Source of the DNA: Neoasaia chiangmaiensis
GTDB taxonomy: Bacteria; Pseudomonadota; Alphaproteobacteria; Acetobacterales; Acetobacteraceae
DNA: 64,000 bases
Assembly (NCBI RefSeq): GCF_002005465.1
Contig: NZ_CP014691.1
Location: 868,001 to 932,000, forward strand
Direction: 5' to 3'
How positions within the stretch are numbered: the first letter of the stretch is position 1; each line of letters starts with the position of its first letter. The position numbers and the translations under genes were made by a program. Below the pieces are notes generated by a model that saw nothing but the letters and a program-made list of their open reading frames with translations, had not been told where the DNA came from and made no database searches. Shown here in pieces: positions 1 to 9,289 of the stretch.

Positions 1-1
1 G

Positions 2-916
2 GGCAACAAGATCGCCATCACCGGCGATGCGGCGCGTGTCGCCCGTGCCCAGGCTGCGATCGTTGCCCTCTACAACCAGATCGAACATGGCGGGAAAATC
101 GACAGCGCGGAGGTGGATAGTGTCATCCGCCTGACAGTGCCGGAACGCCGCGCCGCGCGCCGCGAACCTGCACCGGACCCCGCGTCCTCGCCGTTGCTCG
201 ACCTGCCTGCCATCCGCACGAAGCGCGGCGCCATCGCACCGCGCTCGCGCGGGCAAGCCGCCTACATGGACATGCTGGCGCGCACCGAACTGGTGTTCGG
301 TATCGGTCCCGCCGGCACCGGCAAGACCTACCTTGCCGTGGCGCAGGCCGTCGCCATGCTGCAGGCGGGACAGGTAGATCGCATCATCCTGTCGCGCCCG
401 GCGGTTGAGGCCGGCGAACGGCTGGGCTTCCTGCCGGGGGACATGCGCGAGAAGATCGATCCCTATCTGCGACCGCTCTACGATGCCCTGAACGACATGC
501 TGCCGGGCGATCAACTCAGCCGCCGCATGACGACGGGTGAAATCGAGGTGGCGCCGCTGGCCTTCATGCGCGGCCGCACGCTGAGCCATGCCTTCGTCAT
601 TCTCGACGAGGCGCAGAACACGACACCGGCGCAGATGAAGATGTTCCTGACCCGTATGGGCCAGGGCACGCGTATGGCTGTTACGGGCGACCTATCGCAG
701 GTCGATCTGCCGAACGGCGTCTCTTCCGGGCTGCGAGAGGCGGTCGAGACCCTGGAGGGGCTACCGGGACTCGGCATCACGCGGTTCGATTCTCAAGATG
801 TCGTGCGCCATCCTCTGGTCGCGCGCATCGTGGATGCTTATGATCAACGCGCGGCAGCGGCACGGGACTTCTCCCGAGGACGGACGCGCCGGGAAAACAA
901 TGGAACCTCGAAGTAG
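2..916 (+). CDS. phoH: PhoH family ATPase (5' end outside window)
   Basis: PhoH-like (YbeZ) P-loop ATPase linked to RNA metabolism and usually encoded with the endonuclease YbeY. The frame is open from base 2. The first visible residues (GNKIAITGD, then [10 protein letters not shown]) match the N-terminal KH-like part of PhoH, so the gene begins before the window. A GTG at 113 is internal. The ATPase core shows Walker [10 protein letters not shown] at about 305-330 and Walker B VILDEAQN at about 598-620, followed by a [10 protein letters not shown] sensor motif. The 3' end overlaps ybeY by 17 bp, the usual phoH-ybeY-corC order, which implies cotranscription and translational coupling. Confidence 0.95.
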   Translation, partial: GNKIAITGDAARVARAQAAIVALYNQIEHGGKIDSAEVDSVIRLTVPERRAARREPAPDPASSPLLDLPAIRTKRGAIAPRSRGQAAYMDMLARTELVFGIGPAGTGKTYLAVAQAVAMLQAGQVDRIILSRPAVEAGERLGFLPGDMREKIDPYLRPLYDALNDMLPGDQLSRRMTTGEIEVAPLAFMRGRTLSHAFVILDEAQNTTPAQMKMFLTRMGQGTRMAVTGDLSQVDLPNGVSSGLREAVETLEGLPGLGITRFDSQDVVRHPLVARIVDAYDQRAAAARDFSRGRTRRENNGTSK

Positions 917-1430
917 ACACTCAGACCTATCCGACCTCGCGCCGACCTTTCATCAGCGCGAGGTTCTCTCTCCGGTCCGGCCGGACATCATCGTTGCTGA
1001 ACGACGCTGGCGGGCCGCCGTGCCTGACCTCGAGCGCCGAATCGGTCGCACCGTCGATGCCACCTGTCGATGGCTGGGAGCAGCGCGCGCGCCCAGCATC
1101 CTGCTGGAGAACGACCGTGCGGTGCAGCGCCTCAACCATGATTTTCGTGGCCGCAACAAGCCAACCAACGTTCTGACATTCGACGCCATGCCCGGCGGCG
1201 GCGACGGCGACATCGTGCTTGGCTACGAGACCGTTCGGCGGGAAGCACTGGCATCACGCAAGACCGTCGGCGCGCATCTGATGCATCTCGTCGTGCATGG
1301 CATCCTGCATCTGGCAGGACATGATCACCATGCCGCCGGCGAGGCGCGCGTGATGGAAGGCCTCGAAACCCGTATCCTCCAGCAGCTCGGCGTTGCCAAT
1401 CCATGGCGGGCGGGAAAGATCTCCCTATGA
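900..1430 (+). CDS. ybeY: Endoribonuclease YbeY (16S rRNA maturation)
   Basis: Single-strand-specific zinc endoribonuclease for 16S rRNA 3' maturation and ribosome quality control. The 176-residue product carries the family signature HGILHLAGHDH, with zinc ligands at about H133, H137 and H143. An RxxNKPTNVLTF segment typical of the family lies at about residues 84-94. The ATG at 900 lies inside the end of phoH. An in-frame start further upstream (798) would add residues not typical of the family. The stop overlaps the next gene as ATGA, so the three genes probably form one operon. The N-terminal ~30 residues before the conserved core are unusually long and variable. Confidence 0.93.
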   Translation: MEPRSRHSDLSDLAPTFHQREVLSPVRPDIIVAERRWRAAVPDLERRIGRTVDATCRWLGAARAPSILLENDRAVQRLNHDFRGRNKPTNVLTFDAMPGGGDGDIVLGYETVRREALASRKTVGAHLMHLVVHGILHLAGHDHHAAGEARVMEGLETRILQQLGVANPWRAGKISL

Positions 1431-2341
1431 GCGACTCGGACGACGCACGCAACCGCAGCAAGGGACTGTTCGGTTTTCTGGGCCGCCGCCGTGAACACGG
1501 CCTGCGACATTCCATCGCCGCGCTGGTGCAGGAAGCCGCCACGCCGAATGCGGAAACAGGCGCAAAGCCGGAACTGGACCGTCAGGAACGCGCCCTTATC
1601 ACCAACGTGCTCCATTTGCGCGAAATCACGGCGGACGACGTCATGGTGCCGCGCGCCGATATCGTTGCGATGCCGCTCAGCATCACACTCGCCGAGGCGC
1701 TGGATTTCATGCGCCGGGAGAATCACTCACGCGTCCCGGTCTATCGCGAACATCTCGACGACATCGTCGGCATGATCCACGTCAAGGACCTTATCGCTTA
1801 CGTCGGCACGTCCGATGCGTTCAGTCTGGGCCCCCTGTTGCGCCAGCCATTGATGGTCGCACCGCAGATCCCCGTGCTGGACCTGCTATTGCAGATGCGT
1901 CAACGACGGATGCATCTTGCCCTGGTCATCGACGAATATGGCGGTATCGACGGCCTCGTGACGATCGAGGATCTGGTTGAGACCATCGTCGGCGACATTT
2001 CCGATGAGCATGATGAACCCGTCACGGCGATGATGACCCAACGCCCGGACGGCTCGTTCGATATCGACGCGCGCATGCCGGTCGAGGAATTCGAGGCCCG
2101 GATGGGGGCCGTACTGACGGATGCGGAAACGGAAGCGGAAATCGAGACGGTCGGCGGCCTTGTCTTCCATCTCGCAGGCCATGTGCCGACGCGTGGAGAG
2201 GTCTTCACCCATGAAAGCGGTCTCGTTTTCCGCGTGACGGATGCGGATGCGCGCCATATCCGCAGCCTGCGCATGCGCGTGCCGGAAGGATGGGAGAAGC
2301 GTGACCGCATCGTCGCGGCCGATGCGCGGGACGACCACTAA
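1427..2341 (+). CDS. corC: CBS-domain protein, CorC/TlyC (HlyC) family
   Basis: Soluble CorC/HlyC-type protein of 304 residues, associated with magnesium and divalent cation efflux or homeostasis. It has a pair of CBS domains (roughly residues 60-190: MVPRADIVAMP, SRVPVYREHLDDIVGMIHVKDL, VIDEYGG) and a C-terminal transporter-associated CorC_HlyC domain (about 210-295, with ETVGGLVFHLAGHVP). It lacks the N-terminal DUF21 membrane domain of full-length TlyC proteins, so it is the short CorC form. The start overlaps the ybeY stop by 4 bp. The 79 bp downstream gap carries a TTGACG at 2354-2359 that could be a -35 element for the next gene, but I see no convincing -10. Confidence 0.92.
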   Translation: MSDSDDARNRSKGLFGFLGRRREHGLRHSIAALVQEAATPNAETGAKPELDRQERALITNVLHLREITADDVMVPRADIVAMPLSITLAEALDFMRRENHSRVPVYREHLDDIVGMIHVKDLIAYVGTSDAFSLGPLLRQPLMVAPQIPVLDLLLQMRQRRMHLALVIDEYGGIDGLVTIEDLVETIVGDISDEHDEPVTAMMTQRPDGSFDIDARMPVEEFEARMGAVLTDAETEAEIETVGGLVFHLAGHVPTRGEVFTHESGLVFRVTDADARHIRSLRMRVPEGWEKRDRIVAADARDDH

Positions 2342-2420
2342 TACGCTCCACCCTTGACGCATCAGCAATGAACGATGCTTAAATCGTGTCACGTTTTGTT
2401 ATCCTGGGTTGGAGTTTTTC

Positions 2421-3032
2421 ATGTCCTTACGCCGCCGCACGTTGATTGCCGCCATGCCGGCCCTGGCGCTCGCCACGCCGTTGCATCGCGCCTTCGCCGC
2501 CGATCCGCGCCTGTCGCCGCGCCTGATCGGTAATCCCAAGGCGCCGGTACGGGTCGGGGAATGGTTCTCACTGACCTGCACGCATTGCGCGCATTTCGAA
2601 ATGACGGTTTTCCCCGAGGTCAAGGAAAAGCTGATCGACACGGGCAAGATCGCCTATGTCTATCATGACTTTCCGTTGGACCAGATCGCGCTTCTGGCCG
2701 CCATGCTCGCCCGTTCGCTGCCGGAAGACCGTTACGAACCGTTCGTCAATTCGTTGCTTTCAAGCCAGGATCGCTGGGCTTTCGCGCCGGACATCAACCC
2801 GAAGGACCAGTTGCAACGTATGGCGGCCCTTGCCGGCCTTTCGGCCGACCAGTTCCACAAGATCGATCAGGACGACACGCTCCGTCAGGCACTGGTCAAT
2901 CAGCAGGACGACGACCAGGCGAAATACAATATCGGCGGCACGCCCTATTTCCGTTTCAACAACAATCCCTACACGGAAGAACTGGAAACGTTCGAAGCTT
3001 TCAACGAACAGGTCCAGAAAGCCGGCAGCTGA
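2421..3032 (+). CDS. DsbA-like thioredoxin-fold protein, exported
   Basis: Thioredoxin-fold (DsbA/DsbG family, Thioredoxin_4) protein of 203 residues, probably a periplasmic thiol oxidoreductase. A signal peptide runs to AFAA, near residue 27. Its SLRRRTLIA start resembles a twin-arginine signal, so export could be Tat or Sec. The redox site is CTHC at residues 53-56. A cis-Pro region (GGTPYF) lies near residue 176. The ATG at 2421 is preceded by GGAG at 2411-2414. A TTG at 2409 is also possible but less likely. It sits 47 bp upstream of smc on the same strand, an association known in alphaproteobacteria whose functional meaning is unclear. Confidence 0.88.
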   Translation: MSLRRRTLIAAMPALALATPLHRAFAADPRLSPRLIGNPKAPVRVGEWFSLTCTHCAHFEMTVFPEVKEKLIDTGKIAYVYHDFPLDQIALLAAMLARSLPEDRYEPFVNSLLSSQDRWAFAPDINPKDQLQRMAALAGLSADQFHKIDQDDTLRQALVNQQDDDQAKYNIGGTPYFRFNNNPYTEELETFEAFNEQVQKAGS

Positions 3033-3079
3033 AAAAACCGGCTGGTTGAATCATTGCGAAAGGCGCTATTCCCCGGCCC

Positions 3080-6000
3080 ATGACGGCCAAAATCACACGC
3101 CTTCGCATTGCAGGTTTCAAAAGTTTCGCCGATGCCGCCCATGTCGATATTCTTCCCGGCCTGACAGGCATCGTCGGGCCGAACGGGTGCGGCAAGTCGA
3201 ATGTCGTCGAGGCCCTTCGCTGGGCCATGGGGGAAAGTTCAGCCCGCGCCCTGCGCGGCGGCGAACTCGACGATCTGATTTTCGCCGGCACAGGTGCGCG
3301 TCCCGCCCGCAATCTTGCCGAAGTCACCTTATGGCTTGAAGACGCCACGGGTCTTGCCCCCGCGCCATTCGCCGAAAACGCCGACCTTGAAATCACCCGT
3401 CGCGCCGAACGTGGTGCCGGGAGCGATTTTCGCCTCAACGGCAAGACGCTGCGCGCGCGCGATGTCACGACAATGTTCGCCGATCTGTCCAGCGGCGCGC
3501 GCAGTTCCTCCATCATCAGCCAGAATCGCGTCGGCACGCTAATCAATGCCAAGCCCGAAGAACGCCGCGCCCTGCTCGAGGAAGCCGCCGGCATCTCCGG
3601 CCTCCACGCCCGCCGCCACGATGCGGAACTGAAACTGCGCCAGACCGAAGCCAACATAGCGCGGGCGGAAGATCTGCGCGTGCAGCTTGAAGAGCGGCTC
3701 AGCAGTCTCGGCGAACAGACCGTTCAGGCGAAACGCTATCGCAGTCTCGCGGAATCCCTGCGCGCCGATGAAGTCGCCCTGCAGGCGCTGCTCCACGCCC
3801 GCGCCGATCTTGCCATTGCGCAGACCGAAAACGCACTGGCGCATGCCGCACGCGCACTCAAGGAAGCCGTCGAACAAACCAATGCGGCCACCGACCAGGA
3901 AGTCTTGGGCCGAAGCGCCCTCGCCCCGGCTCAGAGCGCGCGTGACACAGCCCGGACCACGCTGGAGCGTCTGCGCATTCAGGCGGAAGGCGCGGCCCAG
4001 GCCGAAGCCGAAGCACAGCGGGCGCTGGCGGCGGCGCAGGAGCGCCTGAAACAGGGCGAGGACGACGAACGGGCCGCTGCCGCGCGACTGGCGGACGCAC
4101 AGGGCACGCTCGAACGCGATATCGCGGAAGGCGATCGTCTTCGCGCTGCCCACGAGGCTCTCCCCGAACGACGCACGCTTGCGGCACGCGATGCGGAAGC
4201 GGCAGAGGCGGTGTGGCAGGCCGCCCAGTTGCACGCCACCCAGGCGGACGCCGCGCTGCTCGACGCACGCCTGCGCTTCGATTCCCGCAGGCAGGCCGCT
4301 GAAGCGCTGGAGAAACGACAACACACATTACAGCATGATGTCTCGACGCTGACGCAGGAATTGGCACAGCTTCGCGCCGAACTGCCCACACAGGCCGCCG
4401 TCGATGAGCTGACGACGGCGCAGGCTGACGCCGAGCGTGCTGGCGTGCAGGCACGGCAAGCACTGGAGGCCCTGGCATCCATCCGGCAGGAAGCGGAACT
4501 GGCAGCCGAACTCGCGATGCGCACGCTGCGCGATGTAGAGCGCACCACTGCCGAGAACAATGCCGAACAGACACGCCTGGCCGATCGTCATGCGAGTCTG
4601 ACCCGGCAGGCCGCCGAACTCGCCGCACAGCACGCCGAAGCCACGGATGCCATTCGATCCGAAGCGAAGCGGCAGACCCTTGCAGATGAGCGCCAGCAGG
4701 CCGAAGCGGCACTCGAAAACGCCCGGCAGGCGGAGAACGCGGCACGGGAGGCCGCAACACTGGCCGAGACCGCACGCTTGCAGGCATCGTCCGCACGTCA
4801 GGACCATGCACAGCGCGCCGCCTTGCTGCAACGCGAACATGAGACCGCCCTTACGGCACAAAACCGTGCCGAGGCGCATGACGCGCAACTCGAAAGGGAG
4901 TATCGCGAGGCTCAGTCCCGGCAGGTTCCTCCGGCGGATCTCGAACAGGTCCGGCAAGCGACGCGGCAGGCAGATGGCGACCTCACGGCCCTGCTGCGCG
5001 ATATCGAAACACAGGAACGGCAGGTCGAAACCGCACGGGTCGCACAGGCACAGCACGATTCGGCGTTGCGGGATCTGGAAGCCGAGATCCTGCGCCTCAG
5101 CGCCCGACGGGACGGACTCGGGTCACCGATCGAACCGGACTATCGCCTCCGCCACGCGGCCCTGATCGACCTACTGGAGGTACCGGCGGATCTCGGGCCA
5201 GCCGTAGCCGCCGTGCTCGCGGATGGTCTGGACGGTGCCGTGGATGCGCCAGACGCCCCCCTCAACTGGCGACCTCTGCCACCCGACGCGTTCCCTGCCA
5301 TCTCAGTGTTCACCGTCGCCGCCACGCCACTCAGCGCGCTGATCGAGGCGCCCGAGGCCCTGCGACGCTGTTTCGACGCCGTCGGCGTGGTCGAAAATTC
5401 CCATGACGGGCTTCGGGGGCAGTCAGCCCTGTCGCCGGGACAATGCCTCGTGTCGCGTGATGGCGCCCTATGGCGATGGGACGGCTACAGCATCGCCGCC
5501 GGTCGCCCGAGCCGGGCGGCACAGCGGCTGGAGCATCGGCGCCAGTTCGTCGCCCTGTCGCGCGAAATCACCGAGCGGGAAAACGCCCTTCCCCGCGTGC
5601 GGGAACGGCTGGAGGACGCGCGCAAAGCGTTTCGATCGGCCGAAAAAATCCTGTCCGACCGACGGTCGGCACGTGGTCCGGCAGAACAGAAGCTGGCTGT
5701 CTGTCGCAAGACAGAAGCGGAGGTCACGGCTCGCGCCGCCGCCGCCACACTCGCGCTCGACGCCGCGACACAGCAACGCGCTCGCGCTCAGACAGCACAC
5801 GGGGAAGCCCAGGAGCGTCTCGCCGACGCGAAACTGGCCCTGTCCGCCCTGCCGCATGCCGACGATCTGCACCGGGCTGACCGATCGGCGCAGGAGCAGG
5901 CGCGAACCGCCCAGACGCAGCTTGACGCAGCAGCCCATACGCGCGTCGAAGCTGCCAGAGCGCTCGACCGCGCGCGTGACATTCAGGGGCAGGTGGAGCT

Positions 6001-7609
6001 TCAGCACCGGACCGCTGCCGATCGCATCGCAACGATTACGCCAGCGTTGGCGCGTGTCCACGAAGATCTGGCACAGATCGAAACATTACAGGACGAGAAC
6101 GCCCGGCAACGACAGCAGCAGGATGTCGATCAGGCGCGTGTGTTCGCAGAAGCGGCCCGTCGAAAGCTTGCGGAAGAGACCGCGGCCCTTGCCGCCGCGC
6201 GTGCGCAGTGCCAGTCCGCCGATGCTTCGTTGGCCGCCGTCTCGCAATCCCAGCGCGCGCAGAGCGAGCAGCGAATCGCCCTTCTGGGGCGCGAAGCCGT
6301 GCTGGCTCCTCGCCTGGAGACACAACAGGCCGCCCTTTCGGCGCTTGCCGCGGCCTGGGAAGCGCTACCACCTGAACCCGATCTGGCGGGATGCGAGGAA
6401 AGCGCCCGGCTTGCCCATGCCGACGCCACCGCGACCCGCACTGCCTTCGAGAACACCCGCACACAGGCAACTCTCCTGAATGCCGAGGCAACACGGGTGG
6501 ACGATTCACTCGCCGCGATTCTGCCGCGCATCGACGCCGGTCATGCGCGGCTGGAGGCGCTGCATCGTGAGAATGAAGAGGCCCGTCGTCGCCGAAGCGG
6601 TTTGCAAACCGCAGCGGAAGAAGCCGCCATCGAACCCGAACGCATGCGGAACGCCGCGATCCGCCAGAAAGAAGCGCTTGCCGCGGCGGAACTGGCGGCG
6701 CGTTCGAGCGAAGACGCCCTGCGAAGCGTGGAAGAGCAGCTACAGACCACCACGCAGCAACGAGAGAGCGCCCGGCAACGGGCCGCAAGCGCCCGCGAGG
6801 ATGAAATCCGCCTGACCGAACGCCTGGCACAGGCGCAGGCTGCCCGAGAGACGCTTCTGGCCGCCGGGCCGCCGCCCGACACGGCACCGCCGGCGGATCT
6901 GTCGGACCGGGCGGAGACAACACTGCGTCGTGCCATCGCCCGCACGCTCCGCGAACGCGATGCTCTCGGTCCGGTCAACCTGCGCGCCGAACAGGAACAT
7001 GACGAAGCGCGCGCGCAGGCTGACACCCTCGCGCATGAGCACGGGGAACTGCAGGAAGCAATCAATCGCCTGCGCGGTTCGATCGGCCATCTCAACCGGG
7101 AAGGCCGGGGGCGGCTGCAAGCGGTCTTCGCGGAAGTGGACCGGCATTTTCAGCTGCTGTTCGCCCGCATGTTCAATGGCGGACGCGCGCATCTCGGCCT
7201 CGTCGGGAGCGACGATCCGCTGGAGGCCGGGCTGGAAATCTTCGCGCAGCCGCCGGGCAAGAAGCTCTCGACGCTTTCCCTTCTTTCCGGCGGCGAGCAG
7301 GCCCTGACGGCGTTGTCGCTCGTCTTCGCCACCTTCAGATGCCAGCCCGCCCCGATCTGCGTTCTGGACGAAGTGGACGCACCGCTTGACGATGCGAATG
7401 TCGAGCGGCTGTGTGCCCTCGTCCGCGACATGGCTGAGGAATCCGGCACTCGATTTGTCGTCGTGACGCATCACCAACTGACGATGGCGCATATGGACCG
7501 GCTGTTCGGCGTCACGATGCAGGAGCGTGGGGTCAGCCGCGTCCTGTCGGTGGATTTATCCAGCGCCGCGGCCTTCGCGCAGCCGGGAAATCGCGATCCG
7601 GTCTCGTAA
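3080..7609 (+). CDS. smc: Chromosome segregation SMC ATPase, unusually long
   Basis: Structural-maintenance-of-chromosomes ATPase acting with ScpA/ScpB in chromosome compaction and segregation. The N-terminal head has Walker A GPNGCGKSN (about residues 34-42). The C-terminal head has the ABC signature LSGGEQALTAL and Walker B VLDEVDAPLDD near residues 1410-1435. Between them lie two long Ala/Gln/Arg/Glu-rich coiled-coil arms around a hinge at roughly residues 680-815. At 1,509 residues it is about 300 longer than typical bacterial SMC (about 1,150-1,190). The frame is intact, so the extra length is real coding sequence in the arms. The ATG at 3080 gives the expected MTAKITRLRIAGFKSFAD opening. 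Confidence 0.97.
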   Translation: MTAKITRLRIAGFKSFADAAHVDILPGLTGIVGPNGCGKSNVVEALRWAMGESSARALRGGELDDLIFAGTGARPARNLAEVTLWLEDATGLAPAPFAENADLEITRRAERGAGSDFRLNGKTLRARDVTTMFADLSSGARSSSIISQNRVGTLINAKPEERRALLEEAAGISGLHARRHDAELKLRQTEANIARAEDLRVQLEERLSSLGEQTVQAKRYRSLAESLRADEVALQALLHARADLAIAQTENALAHAARALKEAVEQTNAATDQEVLGRSALAPAQSARDTARTTLERLRIQAEGAAQAEAEAQRALAAAQERLKQGEDDERAAAARLADAQGTLERDIAEGDRLRAAHEALPERRTLAARDAEAAEAVWQAAQLHATQADAALLDARLRFDSRRQAAEALEKRQHTLQHDVSTLTQELAQLRAELPTQAAVDELTTAQADAERAGVQARQALEALASIRQEAELAAELAMRTLRDVERTTAENNAEQTRLADRHASLTRQAAELAAQHAEATDAIRSEAKRQTLADERQQAEAALENARQAENAAREAATLAETARLQASSARQDHAQRAALLQREHETALTAQNRAEAHDAQLEREYREAQSRQVPPADLEQVRQATRQADGDLTALLRDIETQERQVETARVAQAQHDSALRDLEAEILRLSARRDGLGSPIEPDYRLRHAALIDLLEVPADLGPAVAAVLADGLDGAVDAPDAPLNWRPLPPDAFPAISVFTVAATPLSALIEAPEALRRCFDAVGVVENSHDGLRGQSALSPGQCLVSRDGALWRWDGYSIAAGRPSRAAQRLEHRRQFVALSREITERENALPRVRERLEDARKAFRSAEKILSDRRSARGPAEQKLAVCRKTEAEVTARAAAATLALDAATQQRARAQTAHGEAQERLADAKLALSALPHADDLHRADRSAQEQARTAQTQLDAAAHTRVEAARALDRARDIQGQVELQHRTAADRIATITPALARVHEDLAQIETLQDENARQRQQQDVDQARVFAEAARRKLAEETAALAAARAQCQSADASLAAVSQSQRAQSEQRIALLGREAVLAPRLETQQAALSALAAAWEALPPEPDLAGCEESARLAHADATATRTAFENTRTQATLLNAEATRVDDSLAAILPRIDAGHARLEALHRENEEARRRRSGLQTAAEEAAIEPERMRNAAIRQKEALAAAELAARSSEDALRSVEEQLQTTTQQRESARQRAASAREDEIRLTERLAQAQAARETLLAAGPPPDTAPPADLSDRAETTLRRAIARTLRERDALGPVNLRAEQEHDEARAQADTLAHEHGELQEAINRLRGSIGHLNREGRGRLQAVFAEVDRHFQLLFARMFNGGRAHLGLVGSDDPLEAGLEIFAQPPGKKLSTLSLLSGGEQALTALSLVFATFRCQPAPICVLDEVDAPLDDANVERLCALVRDMAEESGTRFVVVTHHQLTMAHMDRLFGVTMQERGVSRVLSVDLSSAAAFAQPGNRDPVS

Positions 7610-7654
7610 TCGTCGGCCAGATAGCCATATTGAAACGATGTCAGAAGCAAACAT

Positions 7655-7679
7655 GAGGGCGGTCGGACGTTTCGCCCTC
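7655..7679 (+). terminator. Hairpin downstream of smc (possible terminator)
   Basis: GAGGGCG and CGCCCTC form a 7 bp perfect stem around an 11-base loop, 45 bp after the smc stop. There is no U-run after the stem (only one T, then AACG), so it may be a weak or Rho-assisted terminator or an mRNA 3' stabiliser. Confidence 0.4.
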
Positions 7680-7754
7680 TAACGCCTAAAAAGAAAGAAC
7701 AAAACGATCGCGCGCGGCCCCGACAGTCTCACATCCGTTCCTGATCTGACGGCA

Positions 7755-8435
7755 TTGACCGCTGGCCGGGGGTTGCGTGTCGTCGGCGATGTGCATGGCG
7801 ATCTGCATGCCTTCGAACATGCCGTCGCCACCGACCGGTTCATTATCCAGCTGGGTGATCTGGTCGATCACGGGCCGGACAGCGCGGGCACGCTTCGGCT
7901 AATGCTCGATCTGATGGAAGACGGGCATGGCCTGTTCGTCCTCGGCAATCATGACCGCAAGCTGGGGCGCGCCTTGGGCGGCCGGCGGCTGCGGCGCGAT
8001 CCGCCGCTGGAGGAAACACTGAGACAGATGTCCGGCCCGATGCAGGCGGGACTGCGCGAGCGTGCCTTCGAGGCCATCGGGCAGGCCCCTGCGTGGCTGA
8101 CGCTGGGCTCGATGGTCTTCGTCCACGGCGGCTTTCACACCGGCATGCTGATGGAAGCACCGCCGCCGGGACTGGGCGAGATGACGCCGCTGCTCTCCCG
8201 CGCGCTTTTCGGCGAAACGACCGGTCGCATGCAGTCCGACGGCTATCCGGAACGAAAATTGCGCTGGATCGATCACATTCCGGCTGGATATGTGGTTTAC
8301 TGCGGCCATGACAGACGCTCGACAGATGGACGCCCCTGGATCCGCGACGGCCGCAATGGTGGCCGCGCCGTTTTCACCGACCTCGGCGCCGGGAAAGGCG
8401 GCCACCTTGCCTGGATCGACATTGATACCCACTGA
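7755..8435 (+). CDS. Calcineurin-like metallophosphoesterase (PPP family)
   Basis: Metal-dependent phosphoesterase of the PPP superfamily, related to bacterial PrpA/ApaH-type Ser/Thr phosphatases; substrate unknown. The motifs are in order: GDVHGDL, GDLVDHG, GNHDRK, a later HGG (FVHGGFHTG) and CGH near the C-terminus. The reading frame is open back to a stop at 7680, but no ATG or GTG precedes the GDVHGD motif. The start must be TTG at 7755 or TTG at 7773, and no good Shine-Dalgarno is visible. The 3' end overlaps the chorismate mutase frame by more than 100 bp if that gene starts at its first ATG. Confidence 0.85.
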   Translation: MTAGRGLRVVGDVHGDLHAFEHAVATDRFIIQLGDLVDHGPDSAGTLRLMLDLMEDGHGLFVLGNHDRKLGRALGGRRLRRDPPLEETLRQMSGPMQAGLRERAFEAIGQAPAWLTLGSMVFVHGGFHTGMLMEAPPPGLGEMTPLLSRALFGETTGRMQSDGYPERKLRWIDHIPAGYVVYCGHDRRSTDGRPWIRDGRNGGRAVFTDLGAGKGGHLAWIDIDTH

Positions 8436-8739
8436 GGACGAGGCGCGCGCCGCGCTGGAAGCGCATCGTCAGAGCATCGACAACATCGATGCGGCGCTGA
8501 TTCATATGCTGGCCGAACGCTTTCGCCAGACGCAGGCTGTCGGCGAACTGAAGGCACGGGCCAGAATGCCGGCAGCCGATCCGCAACGCGAGGCACGGCA
8601 GATCGCCCGCTTGCGGGAACTGGCGCACGCCGCGCGACTCGATCCGGACTTCGCCGAGAAATTCCTGGCCTTCATCATCCGCGAGGTCATTCGGCACCAC
8701 GATTCCATTGCAGGCCGCACGCCGGGAGCAAGTGCATGA
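8308..8739 (+). CDS. Chorismate mutase, AroQ class
   Basis: All-helical AroQ-type chorismate mutase, converting chorismate to prephenate for Phe/Tyr synthesis. The catalytic domain covers roughly the last 95 residues: RQSIDNIDAALIHMLAERF, then VGELKA with the active-site Lys, then a RLRELA helix and FIIREVIRHH. The start is uncertain. ATGs at 8290 and 8308 give a long N-terminal extension inside the phosphoesterase gene, while a TTG at 8422 gives a compact enzyme of about 105 residues beginning just before its conserved helix. The stop overlaps the next ATG (ATGA at 8736). Phosphoesterase, mutase and SixA-like phosphatase are therefore stacked in one tightly overlapping unit. Confidence 0.85.
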   Translation: MTDARQMDAPGSATAAMVAAPFSPTSAPGKAATLPGSTLIPTEDEARAALEAHRQSIDNIDAALIHMLAERFRQTQAVGELKARARMPAADPQREARQIARLRELAHAARLDPDFAEKFLAFIIREVIRHHDSIAGRTPGASA

Positions 8740-9248
8740 AACACCATCTTCTCGTTCTGCTACGCCACGCTGAAGCCATCCCCCATGCCGCCGCGCCCGA
8801 CCGTCAACGCGTTCTGACACCCTTCGGGCGGCAACAGGCCGCAGCGGCGGGCAAGGCATTGGCGGAGAGCGGGCTGGATCTGTCGGGGCTGCACGTCTGG
8901 TACAGTCCGGCCGAGCGCACACGGGAAACGGCTGAACTGGCACGCGCGGCGTTACCGCCGGAAACATCGTCCATCAGCGTGGACCCTCTGTACGACGCGG
9001 ATCTGCCCCGCCTCATGGAACTGCTTCACGAGACGCCGGATACGGTGTCCGCGCTGGTCGTGGTCGGGCATAATCCGGTCATCGCCGAAGCGTGCCATGC
9101 CCTTGGTTCCACGCAGTTCGAACAGCCGCAATTCGCTGCCCTCAATGATGGCTATCCGCCGGCCACGCTGACAGCGTTCCGGTTGACATCGGACTGGGCC
9201 GGACTTTCCGTCGATACGGCGGAACTGGTTTTCCATCACATCGGCTAG
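8736..9248 (+). CDS. Histidine phosphatase family protein, SixA-like
   Basis: Phosphohistidine phosphatase of the SixA branch (170 residues). The catalytic RHA motif (LLRHAEA) is near residues 8-14 and the second catalytic histidine is in VVGHNPVI near residue 110. SixA removes phosphate from histidine-phosphorylated proteins such as HPt or NPr domains; the partner here is unknown. The start overlaps the chorismate mutase stop by 4 bp (ATGA). The next gene, citrate synthase, starts 41 bp downstream. That spacer is AT-rich compared with its surroundings and could carry the gltA promoter. Confidence 0.88.
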   Translation: MKHHLLVLLRHAEAIPHAAAPDRQRVLTPFGRQQAAAAGKALAESGLDLSGLHVWYSPAERTRETAELARAALPPETSSISVDPLYDADLPRLMELLHETPDTVSALVVVGHNPVIAEACHALGSTQFEQPQFAALNDGYPPATLTAFRLTSDWAGLSVDTAELVFHHIG

Positions 9249-9289
9249 AGCCGATTGCGTTTAACAGAATTTAATCTTATTTCGTATCG

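Noticed and set aside
4300-5100. Long minus-strand frames inside smc
   Set aside because: Frame shadows of an Ala/Arg/Gln-rich coiled-coil gene with high GC third positions.
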